64,000 bases of DNA from Symsagittifera roscoffensis. Lineage: Eukaryota; Xenacoelomorpha; Acoela; Convolutidae. The translations under genes were made by a program, and so were the position numbers. A model generated the notes under the pieces. It searched no databases. It saw nothing but the letters and a program-made list of their open reading frames with translations, and was not told where the DNA came from. The DNA lies in NCBI RefSeq assembly GCF_963678635.1, contig NC_087070.1:31473704-31537703 (forward strand), read 5' to 3'. Of the stretch, positions 43,797 to 55,220 are shown piece after piece (the first letter of the stretch is position 1; the number at the start of each line of letters is the position of its first letter).

Positions 43797-43975
43797 GGTC
43801 GCATCGTCTCCGCTTCGGTCTGCAAAGACGCGCCGTCTCCACCTCGATCGCGAAAGTCTTGAAAGTGCACATTTTGGTCGCGCTGGTCAAACGGTCGCGC
43901 CGTTGTCTTTGGAGTCGCGCCGTTTCCGCCTAGGTCGCGAAAGTCGCGCCTTAGTTTTTCGGTCGCGAAAGTATG
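43797..43975. repeat. TCGCG-rich block
   Basis: This GC- and CpG-rich stretch in an AT-rich setting contains at least four copies of TCGCGAAAG and four of TCGCGC(C/T), spaced irregularly 20-60 bp apart, with TCGCGCCGT and TCCGC/TCCAC words between. It lies between the tRNA gene and the second GAGCGGTTT cluster. Confidence 0.8.
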
Positions 43976-44006
43976 AACATGAGTCTGGGACCTCGACACG
44001 GGAAGA

Positions 44007-44232
44007 CCGCTCAAAAACCGCTCAAAAACCGCTCAAATCCTGCTTGAAAAACCGTTCAAAAATCACCGCAAGAAGTGAGCGGTTTTTGAGCGGTTTTTTA
44101 AACAAGATTTGAGCGGTTTGAGCGGTTTTTCCAAAAAAAACGCCCAAACCGCCCAAACCGCTCAAACCGCTCAAATCTTGCTGGAAAACCGCTCAAACCG
44201 CTCAAATCTTGAGCGGTTTTTGAGCGGGATCT
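44007..44232. repeat. GAGCGGTTT inverted-repeat cluster, right side
   Basis: More than ten copies of CCGCTCAAA or its mirror occur, including runs such as CCGCTCAAAAACCGCTCAAA. The left half is mostly in one orientation and the middle in the other, so the whole block can fold back. Confidence 0.9.
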
Positions 44233-44356
44233 CGACCCAGGAGGTTTTTATAGAACAGTTTGCTGATGCAGAGGGAAGGCGCACTAGCCAATGATTGTTT
44301 CGAATTTATGCTTGGCACGGTTTTTCATTCTCTCTTCTTCCCCAATCGAAAAACTG

Positions 44357-44940
44357 TGCAAGTAGCGCGGAAGGTTCCGACCACAGTCTTGAAAAAAAAC
44401 TTTTTTTTCTAATTGTTGTCGTTTTTTCTGCATGTTGTGATAAAAAGATCTGAATGAGAAAATACAATTTGGGCTTATTTGATAGCCATATTAAAATAAG
44501 TCAATTTGAAATTGGAAAACAATTTTTGAAGAAAAATGACTAGAAAAACAAAACAAAAAATTGCAGTAACTTTTTGAACTTCAAATTTTGATTCCCAAAA
44601 AGCAACTCCAAAAACTATCTTTATTTGTGTAAAACTAAATTTTCACGGCTTAAATTAAGCTTAAAAAAGCTATTATAAGCCTACACGTCTCATTAGCTGG
44701 AAAAAAGACCTAACTAAGTAGCTCGAAATTAGACAAATAATCAAAAACAAAAACCGGTTTTTCTCGACACTGCGAAAAAAAAATTAAAATTTTTGATGTT
44801 GTTCGAATCACGACTGAAAGGGCCTCACTAAGTCCTGTCAGATAACTATTTGTGGTAGCTTATTTTGCGCGAAAAACAAAAAAACTAAAACGCGCCCGAA
44901 TACAAAGTTCCTACCATTTTCAACAGTCGGAACCAAAATA
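44357..44940 (+). repeat. Dispersed repeat R1, uninterrupted copy
   Basis: It matches 26745-27024 plus 33784-33990 and, inverted, 62895-63470. Near the ends it has GGTTCCGAC (44373-44381) and GTCGGAACC (44926-44934), a 9-bp inverted pair, as in a non-autonomous DNA element. At 44665 it shows AAAAAAGCTATTATAAGCC, the unfilled form of the site occupied by the LTR element. Confidence 0.85.
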
Positions 44941-47867
44941 ATTTTACCTAAGGTTCTGAGAGTTAGAAAATACCCAACTTGGTTATGACCTGGACTAATT
45001 TATTCACGCTGTGAACATTTTGTGTGTGAACACATGTGTACTGGCACAATTTAACCAGCTGATGCATGTGAAAAAAAAACATTAAAGGCATTAGCGATGA
45101 ACTCGCGATGAAAAGGAGGCTCAGAATGTTCTAGGATTCAAAACTTTCAAAACTTTGATGTGAGCTAGAATGTTTCTGAGAAATACGAGAAACGGTCCTT
45201 TTGACCGAAAAATACACAAAACAAAACAAAACAACCAGACACAACCGGATCAATCAGACGGAAATTAGTCGAAGGAGATACGAGAAAAACGAAGCCTCTT
45301 ATCGTGATAGCGAGACGGGATAAGGCGCTCATCGGAGGAATATCGAGCAGAAGGAAGGTCCATTGGGGCATCCGGAGGGGATTCGAACCCTCCCGTCCCA
45401 CGAAATTGGAGAGAAAACGACGTTACCTCCGAGAGAGTAGGGAATTAGAGTCCCGGTGCCCAGAGACTGTGAAAGACTTTAAGTATACATTTTGGCTACT
45501 GTAATGCCCTGAACGATTTAATTTACTCCAGTATTGTTTAGTATTTCAGAGCATGAGTAGTTAGATTAGAGGAAAGAGTCAATCCATTTCGATCTGTCTA
45601 TAACTGTCACTAAAAACATGGTAAATTAGGGTATTCTAGCCGTGTTTGTATTAGTATTCTGGGGATTCGAGACCCAGCAATGTGTTTTTGCATGTAAACG
45701 AAAGCTGATCAAAAGTCGTTTGTGGCCTAAAATGGTAAATTTTTACTTAACCCTTAACAGACCAGAAAAATAACTGGCTAGGTCTAGACGATTAAAAACG
45801 AGTAGAATCATGATGACTGACGTCAGCCAGTCGTCAGTAGGTACATTTTCTACGCTCCGTCACTCTGCAATGTGTGGGAGAATATTACATTGTTCGTAAG
45901 GATGAAAGCGTAATGCGAATATTTTATGAGTGGCCAATTATCTCACTCTATAAAATCTTCTGCAATTTTAATTGATGCTAGCTAATCGGCCGTTTGACTT
46001 TCAAACGGTTCAAATTTGATGTTTTATATTTTGTCCAAAATGTATACTTTTTCAATGTTTTATTTTCCCTGAAACTAATCGATATGGATCAAAGCGCAGT
46101 CGGACCATTCAGGGGTTTGGCATGATATATGGACTGTCTTGTTAAATTATTGAGGACACTTTAGATAGCCGCCTCAGAACCTGAAGTCAATTTAAAAAAC
46201 GACCAAGATAGTACACAATTTTTCATCGTGTTTTGAGCAATCAGTCAGTTAAACCATTTTAAATTTCAGCTGCTCGGACAAAATCAAGCTTAAGCATTTC
46301 CGTGATTATAGAGTGCTATGGAGCCCAGCTCTAAGATTAAAATCAATCTTTCCTAAAAACGTTTATAAAGCTTTTTTTTTTGGAAAAAAACAGGTTTTGA
46401 GAGTTTTCTTTTCAAGTTCCTCTGAATCTGTTTTTATCGATAGAAAAAAATTAAAATTCAAATACTCAAGAGAGATATGGTCTCGATTAGACATAACAGT
46501 TAAAACCTGCTCCATTTGATCTCAATTGTCCATTTCCAGAAATGATGAGAGCTACAAAGTTGGCATCTTCCATGAAATCTACTTTTCTGACTCTTACATT
46601 TAACGTTCACATTTTCTTTGAGTTGCACGTCATTGCAGACTGAATCGGCCATTTTAAAGTCATACGTATGCAGCGTGTTGAGTTTGTAGTAGGTTTATAA
46701 ATTAGAGTTTAGTAAATATACATCATTCCAAATGATTGGTACACACATACTGTTTAACTTCAATACGATTTTTTAAATGCATGATTTAGTTATCTAGCCC
46801 AGGTTGACCAAAAATGCTAACCAAACAGTTTCCATATAGAAAAACATGCTAATAGTGCTAAATTTCATGCAATTTCATTAGGACAGAAAATTGCATGAAA
46901 AGCTTTTAGTTATTAATTTTTCAATATATATGAGTTAAAATAGATCAAGGAAATGTATAAAAATTTAGAAAAACGAAATGAAAATGAATAAAATAGCCAA
47001 AGCCAAAACAGGTTTGAAACATTGAAATCAAAGGTGAGCAACAATTTTTTCAAGACGCTCAAAAGGCGAATCTTAAATCCTTAGTTCTGTGCTTATAGGA
47101 AAATAAGTGTCCCTTCTACTTTCCATAAAATGTTGATCTCTTCAATAAGAAGAAAAAAGTCACAAAAAGGCGTTAAGATGAGTGTTAATTGTTGATGAGT
47201 GTCAAGATGAGAGTTTCAAGAAACGGAATGTTTTGTCACTTAAATTTTCAAAAACAATTTTATATTTTTTCTATATAAATCTTTATAAATCTTGTATATG
47301 AATCTTTTATAATTTATAAACTTTATCAGATGAGGATTTTTTAGGAAAGCAGATAAAAAGTGCTTCCGGAGTTTTAATTATTACTCATTACGAAGCCAAG
47401 CTGTGCATGGAACTGGAAGTCAGAGACAGGTCTTTAAACATGTTAAAATTTTGTCGGAACGTTATAAAAACGAAAGAACAAAAGAACCAAATACATACAA
47501 AAAAGGTGGAGTTGTTGTGGAATTCGCTCACTATTCACAAAATACACAGCTTGGCCTCGTAATGCTGGCTATTGAAAATTCTTGAGATCTGCAGAAAACC
47601 TAAGAACCATCAATTTTGAATCAATTGAATTCTCTGGAGCGAAAGCAATTTTTGTTTAAAAAATTGACTTCCCTGGGCACTTTGAGGAACGTATATACAT
47701 TTTTCACAGGCCAAAAATGGACGAAGAAAAGTTGAAGGAATTGATAACAACCCGCACTGACAACCCGCACCAAAAAAAAATATAATCGATTAAAAATGGA
47801 TCCTGATCTATTTTTTTGACAAACCAAAAATCCATTTTGATCAATTACAATCGATTATAATGGATTA
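44941..47867. other. Repeat-rich stretch without a recognised gene
   Basis: No supported gene is present. Short open stretches at 45304-45504, 46313-46519 and 47403-47585 (plus) have no recognisable domain. At 46094-46140 the phrase GCAGTCGGACCATTCAGGGG..GACTGTCTTGTT is related to the 3' end of the 47.9/48.6-kb repeat. At 46799-46860 lies one end of the CCCGGGTTGACC family. TAATCGATTA words recur at 47780-47866. Confidence 0.5.
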
Positions 47868-48403
47868 TTGTTCCGACTTTCGATACGAAGTAACGGAATA
47901 TTTGTGCTCGGGGTGGGTTTTTTTTTCTTCAGACAAATTTCGACTTTTTACCTAGCCATTTTTGACGGAATTTTTAAATATCATTCGAAAGGTATTGTTG
48001 TCCTGAGCTTAAATTTGAAAAGATATTTCATCTGTGATCATTTTTCGTAAAGTTATGGGGGTTTAAAGATTGCCATTTTGGCCAATTTGGGACAATTAAC
48101 GCGCGATAAATTTCGCGCTATTACGCGTAAGCGGAGATTTAATCAGTCTTAGAAATCGTTCCAAATTGGTTAAAAGAAGCTTATTTGCCATAATTGATCT
48201 GTTACAAGGAGCAAAATCTATCCTTTTGTACTTAATATGGCGTGTGGGGGGATGATTTTCATAAAAAATTTAAAATTTCAGAAAAAAAAGTTTTCATTTT
48301 ATTTTTTTACCTTTGATTTTTTTTATAGGTTATTACTGCTCCATAAACCTTGATAGGCAGTCGGAACATTCAGGGCTTCGCCCTGATACGAGCAGGCTTG
48401 TTT
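47868..48403 (+). repeat. Repeat E, copy 1
   Basis: About 536 bp, matching 48571-49107 along its whole length. It starts TTGTTCCGACTTTCGATACG and ends with GTCGGAAC, a perfect 15-nt hairpin (CAGGGC-TTC-GCCCTG, 48371-48385) and CTTGTTT. The first hairpin-like word near the start has lost one A relative to copy 2. Confidence 0.92.
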
Positions 48404-48570
48404 GAATTGTTTTCTAAAATTAGTCTGAAAATTTCAAAATAGCGCAGTTTTTTCACCAATTTTCAGTTGCTTACGATTTACCGCACTTTTTATTGGAAAA
48501 TTGCAACTTGGAACTTGTTTTGGTTTACAAAATTGCTATCTTTTTTTCCAAACTTTTCTCTTCACAATTT

Positions 48571-49107
48571 TTGTTCCGACTTTCGATACGAAAGTAACGG
48601 AATATTTGTGCTCGGGGTGGGTTTTTTTTTTCTTCAGACAAATTTCGACTTTTTAACTAGCCATTTTTGACGGAATTTTTTTATATCATTCGAAAGGTAT
48701 TGTTGTCCTGAGCTCATATTTGAAAAGATATTTCACCTGTGATCATTTTTGGTAAAGTTACGGGGTTTTAAAGACCGCCATTTTGGCCAATTTGGTACAA
48801 TTAACGCGCGATATATTTCGCGCTATTAACGCGTAAGCGGAGAGTTAATCCGTCCTAGAAATCGTTCCAAATTGGTTAAAAGAAGCTTATTTGCCATAAT
48901 TGGTTTTATTACAAGGAGCGAAATCTATCCTTTTGTACTTTATATGGCGTGTGGGGAGATGATTTTCATAAAAAATTTCAAATTTTAGAAATTTTTTTTT
49001 TCATTTTGTTTTATTTCAGTGAGTTTTTTAATGTTATTACTGCTCCATAAACCTTAAAAGGCAGTCGGAACATTCAGGGCTTCGCCCTGATACGAGCAGT
49101 CTTGTTT
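48571..49107 (+). repeat. Repeat E, copy 2
   Basis: Close to the 5' end is a perfect hairpin CTTTCG-ATA-CGAAAG (48580-48594). Near the 3' end are GTCGGAAC and the CAGGGC-TTC-GCCCTG hairpin (49075-49089). GTTCCGAC at the start and GTCGGAAC near the end form an inverted pair. No coding frame is conserved between the copies. Confidence 0.92.
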
Positions 49108-49614
49108 CATTTTATATTCTATCCCAATTTACTACATCCCAACTTCTTCCACTTTACGTCACTCATTCCCCTTTGTCACCTATCCCATGTTGGGTGAGGT
49201 GAAGGGGGTACACGTCGAAGAAGATGTTTGTTCAGGTTTTAGTTTTTTTGGAAAAAGCTGCAAAATTGAGTAAACATTTCTTATTGAAAACAAATAACCA
49301 AGTTTTGTGCATTTTACGCACAAAAGAAATATAAGGAAAAAAAGAAATTTTGAATAATGAAAATAATCGATTAAAATCTCCTAAAAATTTATTTGCATGG
49401 TCAGATGGGTCATGAAAATTGATTATATGGGCTATTTTTTTTGCCGATATAATCCATAATATTTTATCATTTTCGATGAAAACTAAAGGAAGCTGAGGAT
49501 TGTATTATCAAGTGTATGGAAGTTTCAGTAAATATGGTTTCATAACATGAAACGAAATAATTTAACTGGTGAAGAGAAATAATTCAAAAAATCGTCGAAA
49601 GATAATTCGAGAAA
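49108..49614. other. Spacer without a recognised gene
   Basis: This is AT-rich with no frame or repeat end of note. Confidence 0.45.
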
Positions 49615-49913
49615 TAAATCGAAAAATTTTCGAAAGTTTTGTCAACCTTTTTTTTAGTTCGACCGAAATGATTTTTGATTTTTCGTGCTCTCCCTAAGCG
49701 CAGTTTAGTCCCTGTTTTGCCCAAATTTTCTGCGCCGCAGGCAAAATTTAAAAAAAATTTTGCGTTTTTAGGTACTCTTTGGAATATTTTGACCAAAAAT
49801 CGCCTTTTTTCGGCGCGCGCTCCCCCGTCAAAATTAGTATGTATTGGCTGGGGTCGGCAGGGGGTCGAATCTCTGAGAAGGAAAAACGTCCGCCCTCACC
49901 CCCTAGATCTGCC
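49615..49913 (+). mobile_element. Non-autonomous repeat F, copy cut by the gap
   Basis: It is related to 50960-51340 through CTGCGCCGCAGGCAAAATT, TTTTTTCGGCGCGCGCTCCCCC and GGTCGGCAGGG. It reaches the N run at CACCCCCTAGATCTGCC, which is the terminal phrase of this family, so the gap falls at its end. Confidence 0.7.
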
Positions 49914-50113
49914 NNNNNNNNNNNNNNNNNNNNNNNNNNNNNNNNNNNNNNNNNNNNNNNNNNNNNNNNNNNNNNNNNNNNNNNNNNNNNNNNNNNNNNN
50001 NNNNNNNNNNNNNNNNNNNNNNNNNNNNNNNNNNNNNNNNNNNNNNNNNNNNNNNNNNNNNNNNNNNNNNNNNNNNNNNNNNNNNNNNNNNNNNNNNNNN
50101 NNNNNNNNNNNNN
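49914..50113. other. Assembly gap of 200 N
   Basis: There are exactly 200 N. The gap lies at the end of a repeat with C-runs, a likely cause of assembly failure. Confidence 0.99.
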
Positions 50114-50905
50114 AGTACAAAGTAAATAATTCAAACATGCCATTTTGCGATAATGATTTTCCGAAGCTAAACCTAAAATGAAATTAATCTAGAAAAAGAA
50201 CACCTTACCAACCTGGTGAGGAAACTGAGGCAACGTCAGAATTGTCAATAAGACTCGGATTCTACAACAAAGAAGTTGATAACTGTTTTGCCTCTGATTA
50301 CGGATCAAAAATTTGATTATAAATCATTTACACTAAAAACAACTACCAAACAGATAGGTCTAGCAAGGTTTCGCTAAAATTGTCTCGCGGGAAATCAACC
50401 ACGACTTTTTGCTATCAATTTTTGACGATTGGCATTCTGCCTTTAGCGCCATTTAAAACTTGTATGCACAGTAAAATTTCGTGGGGGATTATTCAAATAT
50501 TCGATAAAAATTACCAAATTTTTTTTTACCAGACTGATTTTCAGAGCTTTCATAAAAAACTAAAAAAAACTTCATTAGAAAAAAACGTCAATAGAATCTT
50601 ATTGGGATTTTGGCCAAATGTACTGATCTTTTGTAATAGTTCGTTTTACGAAAATTTTATATGAGTTTTTAACAAAAGTTAACAAAGTTAACACAGCTAA
50701 GTTAGCTCCAGTTTAGTTATAACTTGATCAATTTGATATACTCCAGTAAATTTATATGTAACAATAGTTTTAAATAAACATTTAAGCTTTCCAACATGAA
50801 CTAATGAATACACATCCATCTTGAATTTTTGAAACATTATAAAAACGTGCAACATTTCCATACAAGCTCGCAAACTTAATTTGATGAAAAATAGTTGTCA
50901 TTTGG
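50114..50905. other. Spacer without a recognised gene
   Basis: A plus-strand open stretch of 94 codons (50380-50664) is Phe/Lys-rich with no domain and looks like AT-rich chance coding. Confidence 0.4.
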
Positions 50906-51347
50906 CAGACTCATTGGGGGGGGGGGGGGGGGGGGGAGGAGCAGGCGCGGAATTTCCCGAGGGGATGGATTTTCAAAAAATTTTGTCGACCTTTTTTTGA
51001 GGTCAACCAAATTGATTTTCTGAGCTCTCCCAAATCACTATAAAGAACCCAATTTGACAACGCCTTTTCTGCGCCGCAGGCAAAATTGCGAAAAAACAGG
51101 CCAAAAAGGCGTTTTTATGCTTTTTTTTTGGAAAATGTCGACCAAAAAGTTGCGTTTTTTTCGGCGCGCGCTCCCCCCTCAATTTTAGTATAGATTGGCG
51201 CCAAAGGCGCCTTTAGCAAAATTTTAAAGTCCGTCAGCCAAAAATGGATATCTCAAAATAATACAAAGGGGGACCCTTTGGGTCGGCAGGGAATCAAATT
51301 CCAAAGGGAAAGAGGCGCCTGTCCCCCCCCCCCTAAATCCGCTACTG
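50906..51347 (+). mobile_element. Non-autonomous repeat F with G-run inverted ends (MITE-like)
   Basis: It starts CAGACTCATT followed by a G21 run (50916-50936) and AGGAGCAGGCGCGG. It ends GGCGCCTGTC, a C11 run and TAAATCCGCTACTG. The ends are an imperfect inverted repeat of the type CAG..GGATTTAGGGGG..CAGGCGC. GGCGCC words and internal mirror pairs (TTGGCGCCAAAGGCGCC) are frequent. There is no coding frame. Confidence 0.6.
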
Positions 51348-52074
51348 GGGGGGATGAGTTTTTTTTTGGAGTTTACAATTTCGGGAAGAGTCTTTTTCTG
51401 ACTATAATTTGGGCATTTAGCGTGAAAGAGGATCTTCGAAATTAAATGTCACAATTGCAAAAATATACTGAAAAGTAGGATTTTTCTATCTAAGATTTCT
51501 ATAATCGAAGGGTTTCCAAAACTTTGGACATTCAAATCTGTATCTTGCATTATATCTAAACCACTCTTCACAATTCAGAGCGAAATTTTTTGACAGCGGC
51601 AGTTTTTATACGCTGCCGGTCTTTTGTCTAAAGTGCCAGTTTTTTAGCTTTAACGGTATCCTAAAAGTGCGATAATTGCCCTTTTTGGCACACACTCTGC
51701 TCTCCCTTTAGAGTTAAAGTACTATGATGATGCCTTTGAAAAAGGTCGCCAGCAAAGTTGAGGAAACAACGTGACTGTCGCGTCCCTTTGACACGCAACT
51801 TCCTTATAATTGTTTGCGATGATATATATTGGTATTTGTTCGATCTTAGTTTTTGCTGTAGGTTCGTTTTATAAGTTTTACAGGAAAATGAGTTTGTATC
51901 AAAACTTTCTACGGGATAATTTATCCCCAATATAAGTTTTGGTAGATAAATTAGATAAAACCTTGTTCATTACACTGACATGTTGATGTTTTTAAGCTTT
52001 TTTTCAGTCGCGGTTTGCTTTATAGACGTTCAAGTGTTTTGATAGTGCTCTTTTGTAGGATCGGTAATCCTAAC
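51348..52074. other. Spacer without a recognised gene
   Basis: The minus-strand open stretch 51661-51930 has no recognisable domain. Nothing else is supported. Confidence 0.4.
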
Positions 52075-52190
52075 AATTTTTTGGCATAATATGCACTCGA
52101 CTGAGCTGCGCTAAGTTCATTACCTAAGGGATCTTTTTAAGGTGCTGTTAAGATAGAGTATGAATGGACCTAGAGAAGCAACCGAGTAAC
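52075..52190 (-). repeat. Diverged LTR fragment, inverted relative to the element at 55 kb
   Basis: The reverse complement reads TTGCTTCTCTAGGTCCATTC then TATCTTAACAGCACC, matching the outer end of the LTR at 55221 (TTGCTTCTCTAGGTCCGTTC, TCTAACGTAACGGCAC). Confidence 0.65.
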
Positions 52191-53464
52191 TCTAGTTTTT
52201 GTGTCTAAAACAGTCCAAAGTTTTGGCAACTAATTTTATTTCTTTCAACATAATTGCTTTTCGGGTTGATAATTTTTGTAATTTTTTACTGTGTCGCAAT
52301 ATTATGTTAAAACAACTTGCGATGTGAACATGGGATTGCGCTAACTATTTTTACATATCCTTAAAGCTTTTTTAAATCGGAAACTGTAACGACGGAAATT
52401 GTAAAATTACTTCTAAAAAAGTAAAAAAGGCTTAACTTTGTAAAAAGACTATTAAAAACTTTTAATCGTTTGTTTGCGGGAAACTGATCTCTAAAAAAAG
52501 TCCCATAGGGAGGGCGATTGCCAAAATTTGGAAAAACTAAGCTTGATGGCCCTCAGCCCAAAATGGCCCACACCCCAAGACACTGAAAAGAGCTCGGCTG
52601 CCATAAAAATACCAAAGGTTTTTGTTCAAAAAGCTGATAATCATAATTGAAAGAAGTGTTCGATAATGACACACAGCATAAATAAGTGTAAAGCTACATA
52701 TCGGCTAATCTTTCAGCTGATGAGCAGTGAGAATTTATATTTCTTGAGTTTGCCAAGAAAATTTTAAAATCAAATTATTTATATGGTAATTTGAAGTCTC
52801 ATCTAGTATTGAAAATTAAACGAAAAAACTAGTACAGAAGAAGGAAACAAAAAAAGACAAAGAACCAAATTTTCAGCAGCTTCTTGATTTTGACAACATC
52901 AACACTCAATGTTACAAATGAAATGTACACTGAAACTTGTAAGGACCTAAAGGTTTCGGCATGCGAGCGGAAGAGATTTCAATTTCTGAAAAATTTGAAC
53001 TTGGCATAAGTAAATTAATTACTAATCTTTTTAAATCAAGCTGCGATCAGCGAGATAGGGATGACCTTTTGCACCTCAAACATAGTTGCCCACCTTTTCC
53101 CCTTTAAACGTAGTTGCCTTTCCATTTGGCACTATTTTAAGTCATCACTTTCTGGCAGACCAACCCTTAAAAATTAGTAGAAAAGGGGTTTTTGCAAAAC
53201 TAAGCCTTTGTTTGGGAAACACTCTGGGAAGAACCTCGAGCATCTATTTGTTCGAACCAGCAATGTTGTCGTTACATTTTCTGATTTAAAAAAGCTTCCA
53301 GACAGGCAAAACGAGGTGTCGCGCCATCCCTCGCTCACAACGCAACAAAGCTGTTCACATAAGATTGTGACACTGTAAAAATGACAAAAAAAATCAACCT
53401 GAAAACTGGTTAGCTTCAAACAACTGAAAATATTTGCCAAATTTTAGAACTTCTGTAGATCAAA
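52191..53464. other. Spacer without a recognised gene
   Basis: Open stretches at 53086-53289 (plus) and 53174-53440 (minus) overlap and have no domain. AT-rich text otherwise. Confidence 0.4.
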
Positions 53465-53469
53465 GATGT

Positions 53470-53995
53470 AAGTTTAGGGGATTGGTTCGCTAGACCAGTT
53501 CACAATCTATCTTAACGGCGCCGCAAAATGTCACTTGGGCTACGAATTAAGCGAGGTGAGGACAATCACCACTATCCATAATCTCGAAAGGGTTATGCTG
53601 TGGCACGTATCCTTTTGTACAAATTTGCATGCACCTTTTTCTCACTTCTGTTGTGGCCCTATTGGTCGCATTCACAACCTCAAAAATAACAATAGCATTT
53701 AAACTCATTGAAATAGAAATCCCTTTACAGTTGTCTCTAAAGGGACATGTATTTAACGAGTTAATCAAAAAGAAATGGTCCGCTATCTATCAACACACTT
53801 GGTAATTTGCAATGTATTTTCCCGTTAGTTGAAAGAATCAATTTTCCTTCTCTAGAGAGTCCCCACTAGTCAATTACTCCAGGTAACTCCATGCAATTAT
53901 TTACTTCGGACTGCTCAAATTACTAGGGTTCCTAAAGATCATTATTGCTTTAAGGTAATTGAACTGTTCCCTGCAACTCTGTCATTGGGTTTCTG
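53470..53995 (+). repeat. Diverged solo LTR or LTR fragment of the 55-kb element family
   Basis: It is similar in order to the first half of 55221-56668: TATCTTAACGGCGCCGCAAA, ACCACTATCCATAATCTCGAAAGGGTTA, GGTCCGCTATCTATCAACA, CTCTAGAGAGTCC and TAAAGATCATTATTGCTTTAAGGTA. It is considerably diverged and no internal region adjoins it. Confidence 0.78.
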
Positions 53996-54045
53996 AAAAT
54001 GAGTAAGAATATACTTTTTAACAATTTAAAAACCTCCGTGTTTTA

Positions 54046-54250
54046 AGTAGCCCGGGCTGACAAAAAATGCTTATCATACAATTACATACTATGGAAAAGT
54101 TGCTTATCAAACAATTCCGTTAATATACCTAGATGAAAAAAATGAATGAAAATCACATGATTAGCATTTTTTCCATACAATGGAACTGTATGATATGCAT
54201 TTTTCAAGATTGTGGAATTGTACTACAAGCTTTGTTCCTTGTTTTTTTTG
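54046..54250. mobile_element. MITE-like foldback of the CCCGGGTTGACC family
   Basis: It starts AGCCCGGGCTGACAAAAAATGCTTATCATACAATT. The mirror text GAACTGTATGATATGCATTTTTC lies at 54183-54205. The right terminal word is missing, so it is a partial copy. A short relative lies at 54790-54825. Confidence 0.55.
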
Positions 54251-54889
54251 TGTTGTGCTTTTTTCTTTTGTTTCGCTCTGAACTCAAAAACCAAAAAAAT
54301 TTTCAAATGAGAAGACCAACAGGTTGAACGGCATTGAATCGCAGATGTAACTCCGTTTTGCTAGATGTTAATTTAGATAAAATTTGAATTTTTTTCAACA
54401 TGATAACAAAAAAGGAATTTTTTGTATATGGCTGCGAAGCCACTGTTTCGAAAACTCAGACAATGCAAATCGTGGCCTGTTTTTTGGTTAGATTTAGATT
54501 ATACCTTATCATCTAGATGTGAAACGTACAAAATCTGCCATCACTAAGGACCTTCAATGTGAATCTTGATTCTTTTATAAATAAAGACTGTGCATGGACT
54601 GCGTTATAAGCAAAAACTTGAAAATTTTGGGGAACGGTTTTTTTTGTAAAACTGATTTAGCGACTAAAATGATGTCTAAAAACTTTTTTCCCTTGATTTG
54701 AAATATTTGCATGGATAAAAACCTTATAATACAATTTCATAACTACAAACCGTGGGATTAGTTTGTTTCCATAGAGCCCATGCAAGGCAATGTATGATAA
54801 ACATTTTTTGTATGGAATTGTAAAATAAGTGTTTTTTGTTTGTTTGGAGAATAGTTGTTGTCATTTAGGAGAATGATATGAAGCGACAT

Positions 54890-55130
54890 GACGTATGACT
54901 GATTACATAATGATTAATTTGAGATAATAGATTCAAAAATATTGATGACTCTAGGCCTTTTTTCCGGAAAATACCAATGGGTCGTTGAACACAATTCAAA
55001 AGAATCATTCAGTTTTACGAAATAGATTCAGTACAGACATAATGTCCTTAAAATGTCATAAAAATGAGATCTGTTGCTTTTAAGCCTTGATGATATGTCA
55101 GACATAAAAATTTCAAGGTAACATTACCAG
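54890..55130 (+). repeat. Dispersed repeat R2, copy 1
   Basis: It is related to 61525-61770: ATTAATTTGAGA, TATTGATGACTCTAG, AAAATACCAATGGGTC, AAATGAGATCTGTTGC and TTGATGATATGT occur in the same order. The two copies flank the gypsy element of 55221-61467. Confidence 0.75.
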
Positions 55131-55220
55131 GCCAAACTGTGCACTGGATAGGCGCACAATTTTGATTGGATAGGCGCACAATTGATAATGTTGCTATGAA
55201 ATCCTAGTTCTGGCCGTGAT

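Noticed and set aside
45365..45402. B-box-like GGGTTCGAATCCCC on the minus strand, as in a tRNA or tRNA-derived SINE
   Set aside because: No matching acceptor stem, A box or anticodon arm can be built around it, so it is not called a tRNA. A decayed SINE remains possible.
46313..46519. 68-codon plus-strand open stretch
   Set aside because: Short, Phe/Lys-rich and without neighbours; compatible with chance in AT-rich DNA.
47868..49107. Helitron interpretation of repeat E because of the 3' hairpin
   Set aside because: The expected TC start and CTRR end at the right distance from the hairpin are not seen, and mirrored terminal words are not a Helitron feature.
49675..50181. Open frames running through the second N gap
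   Set aside because: Artefact of the gap; the flanking text is non-coding repeat F.
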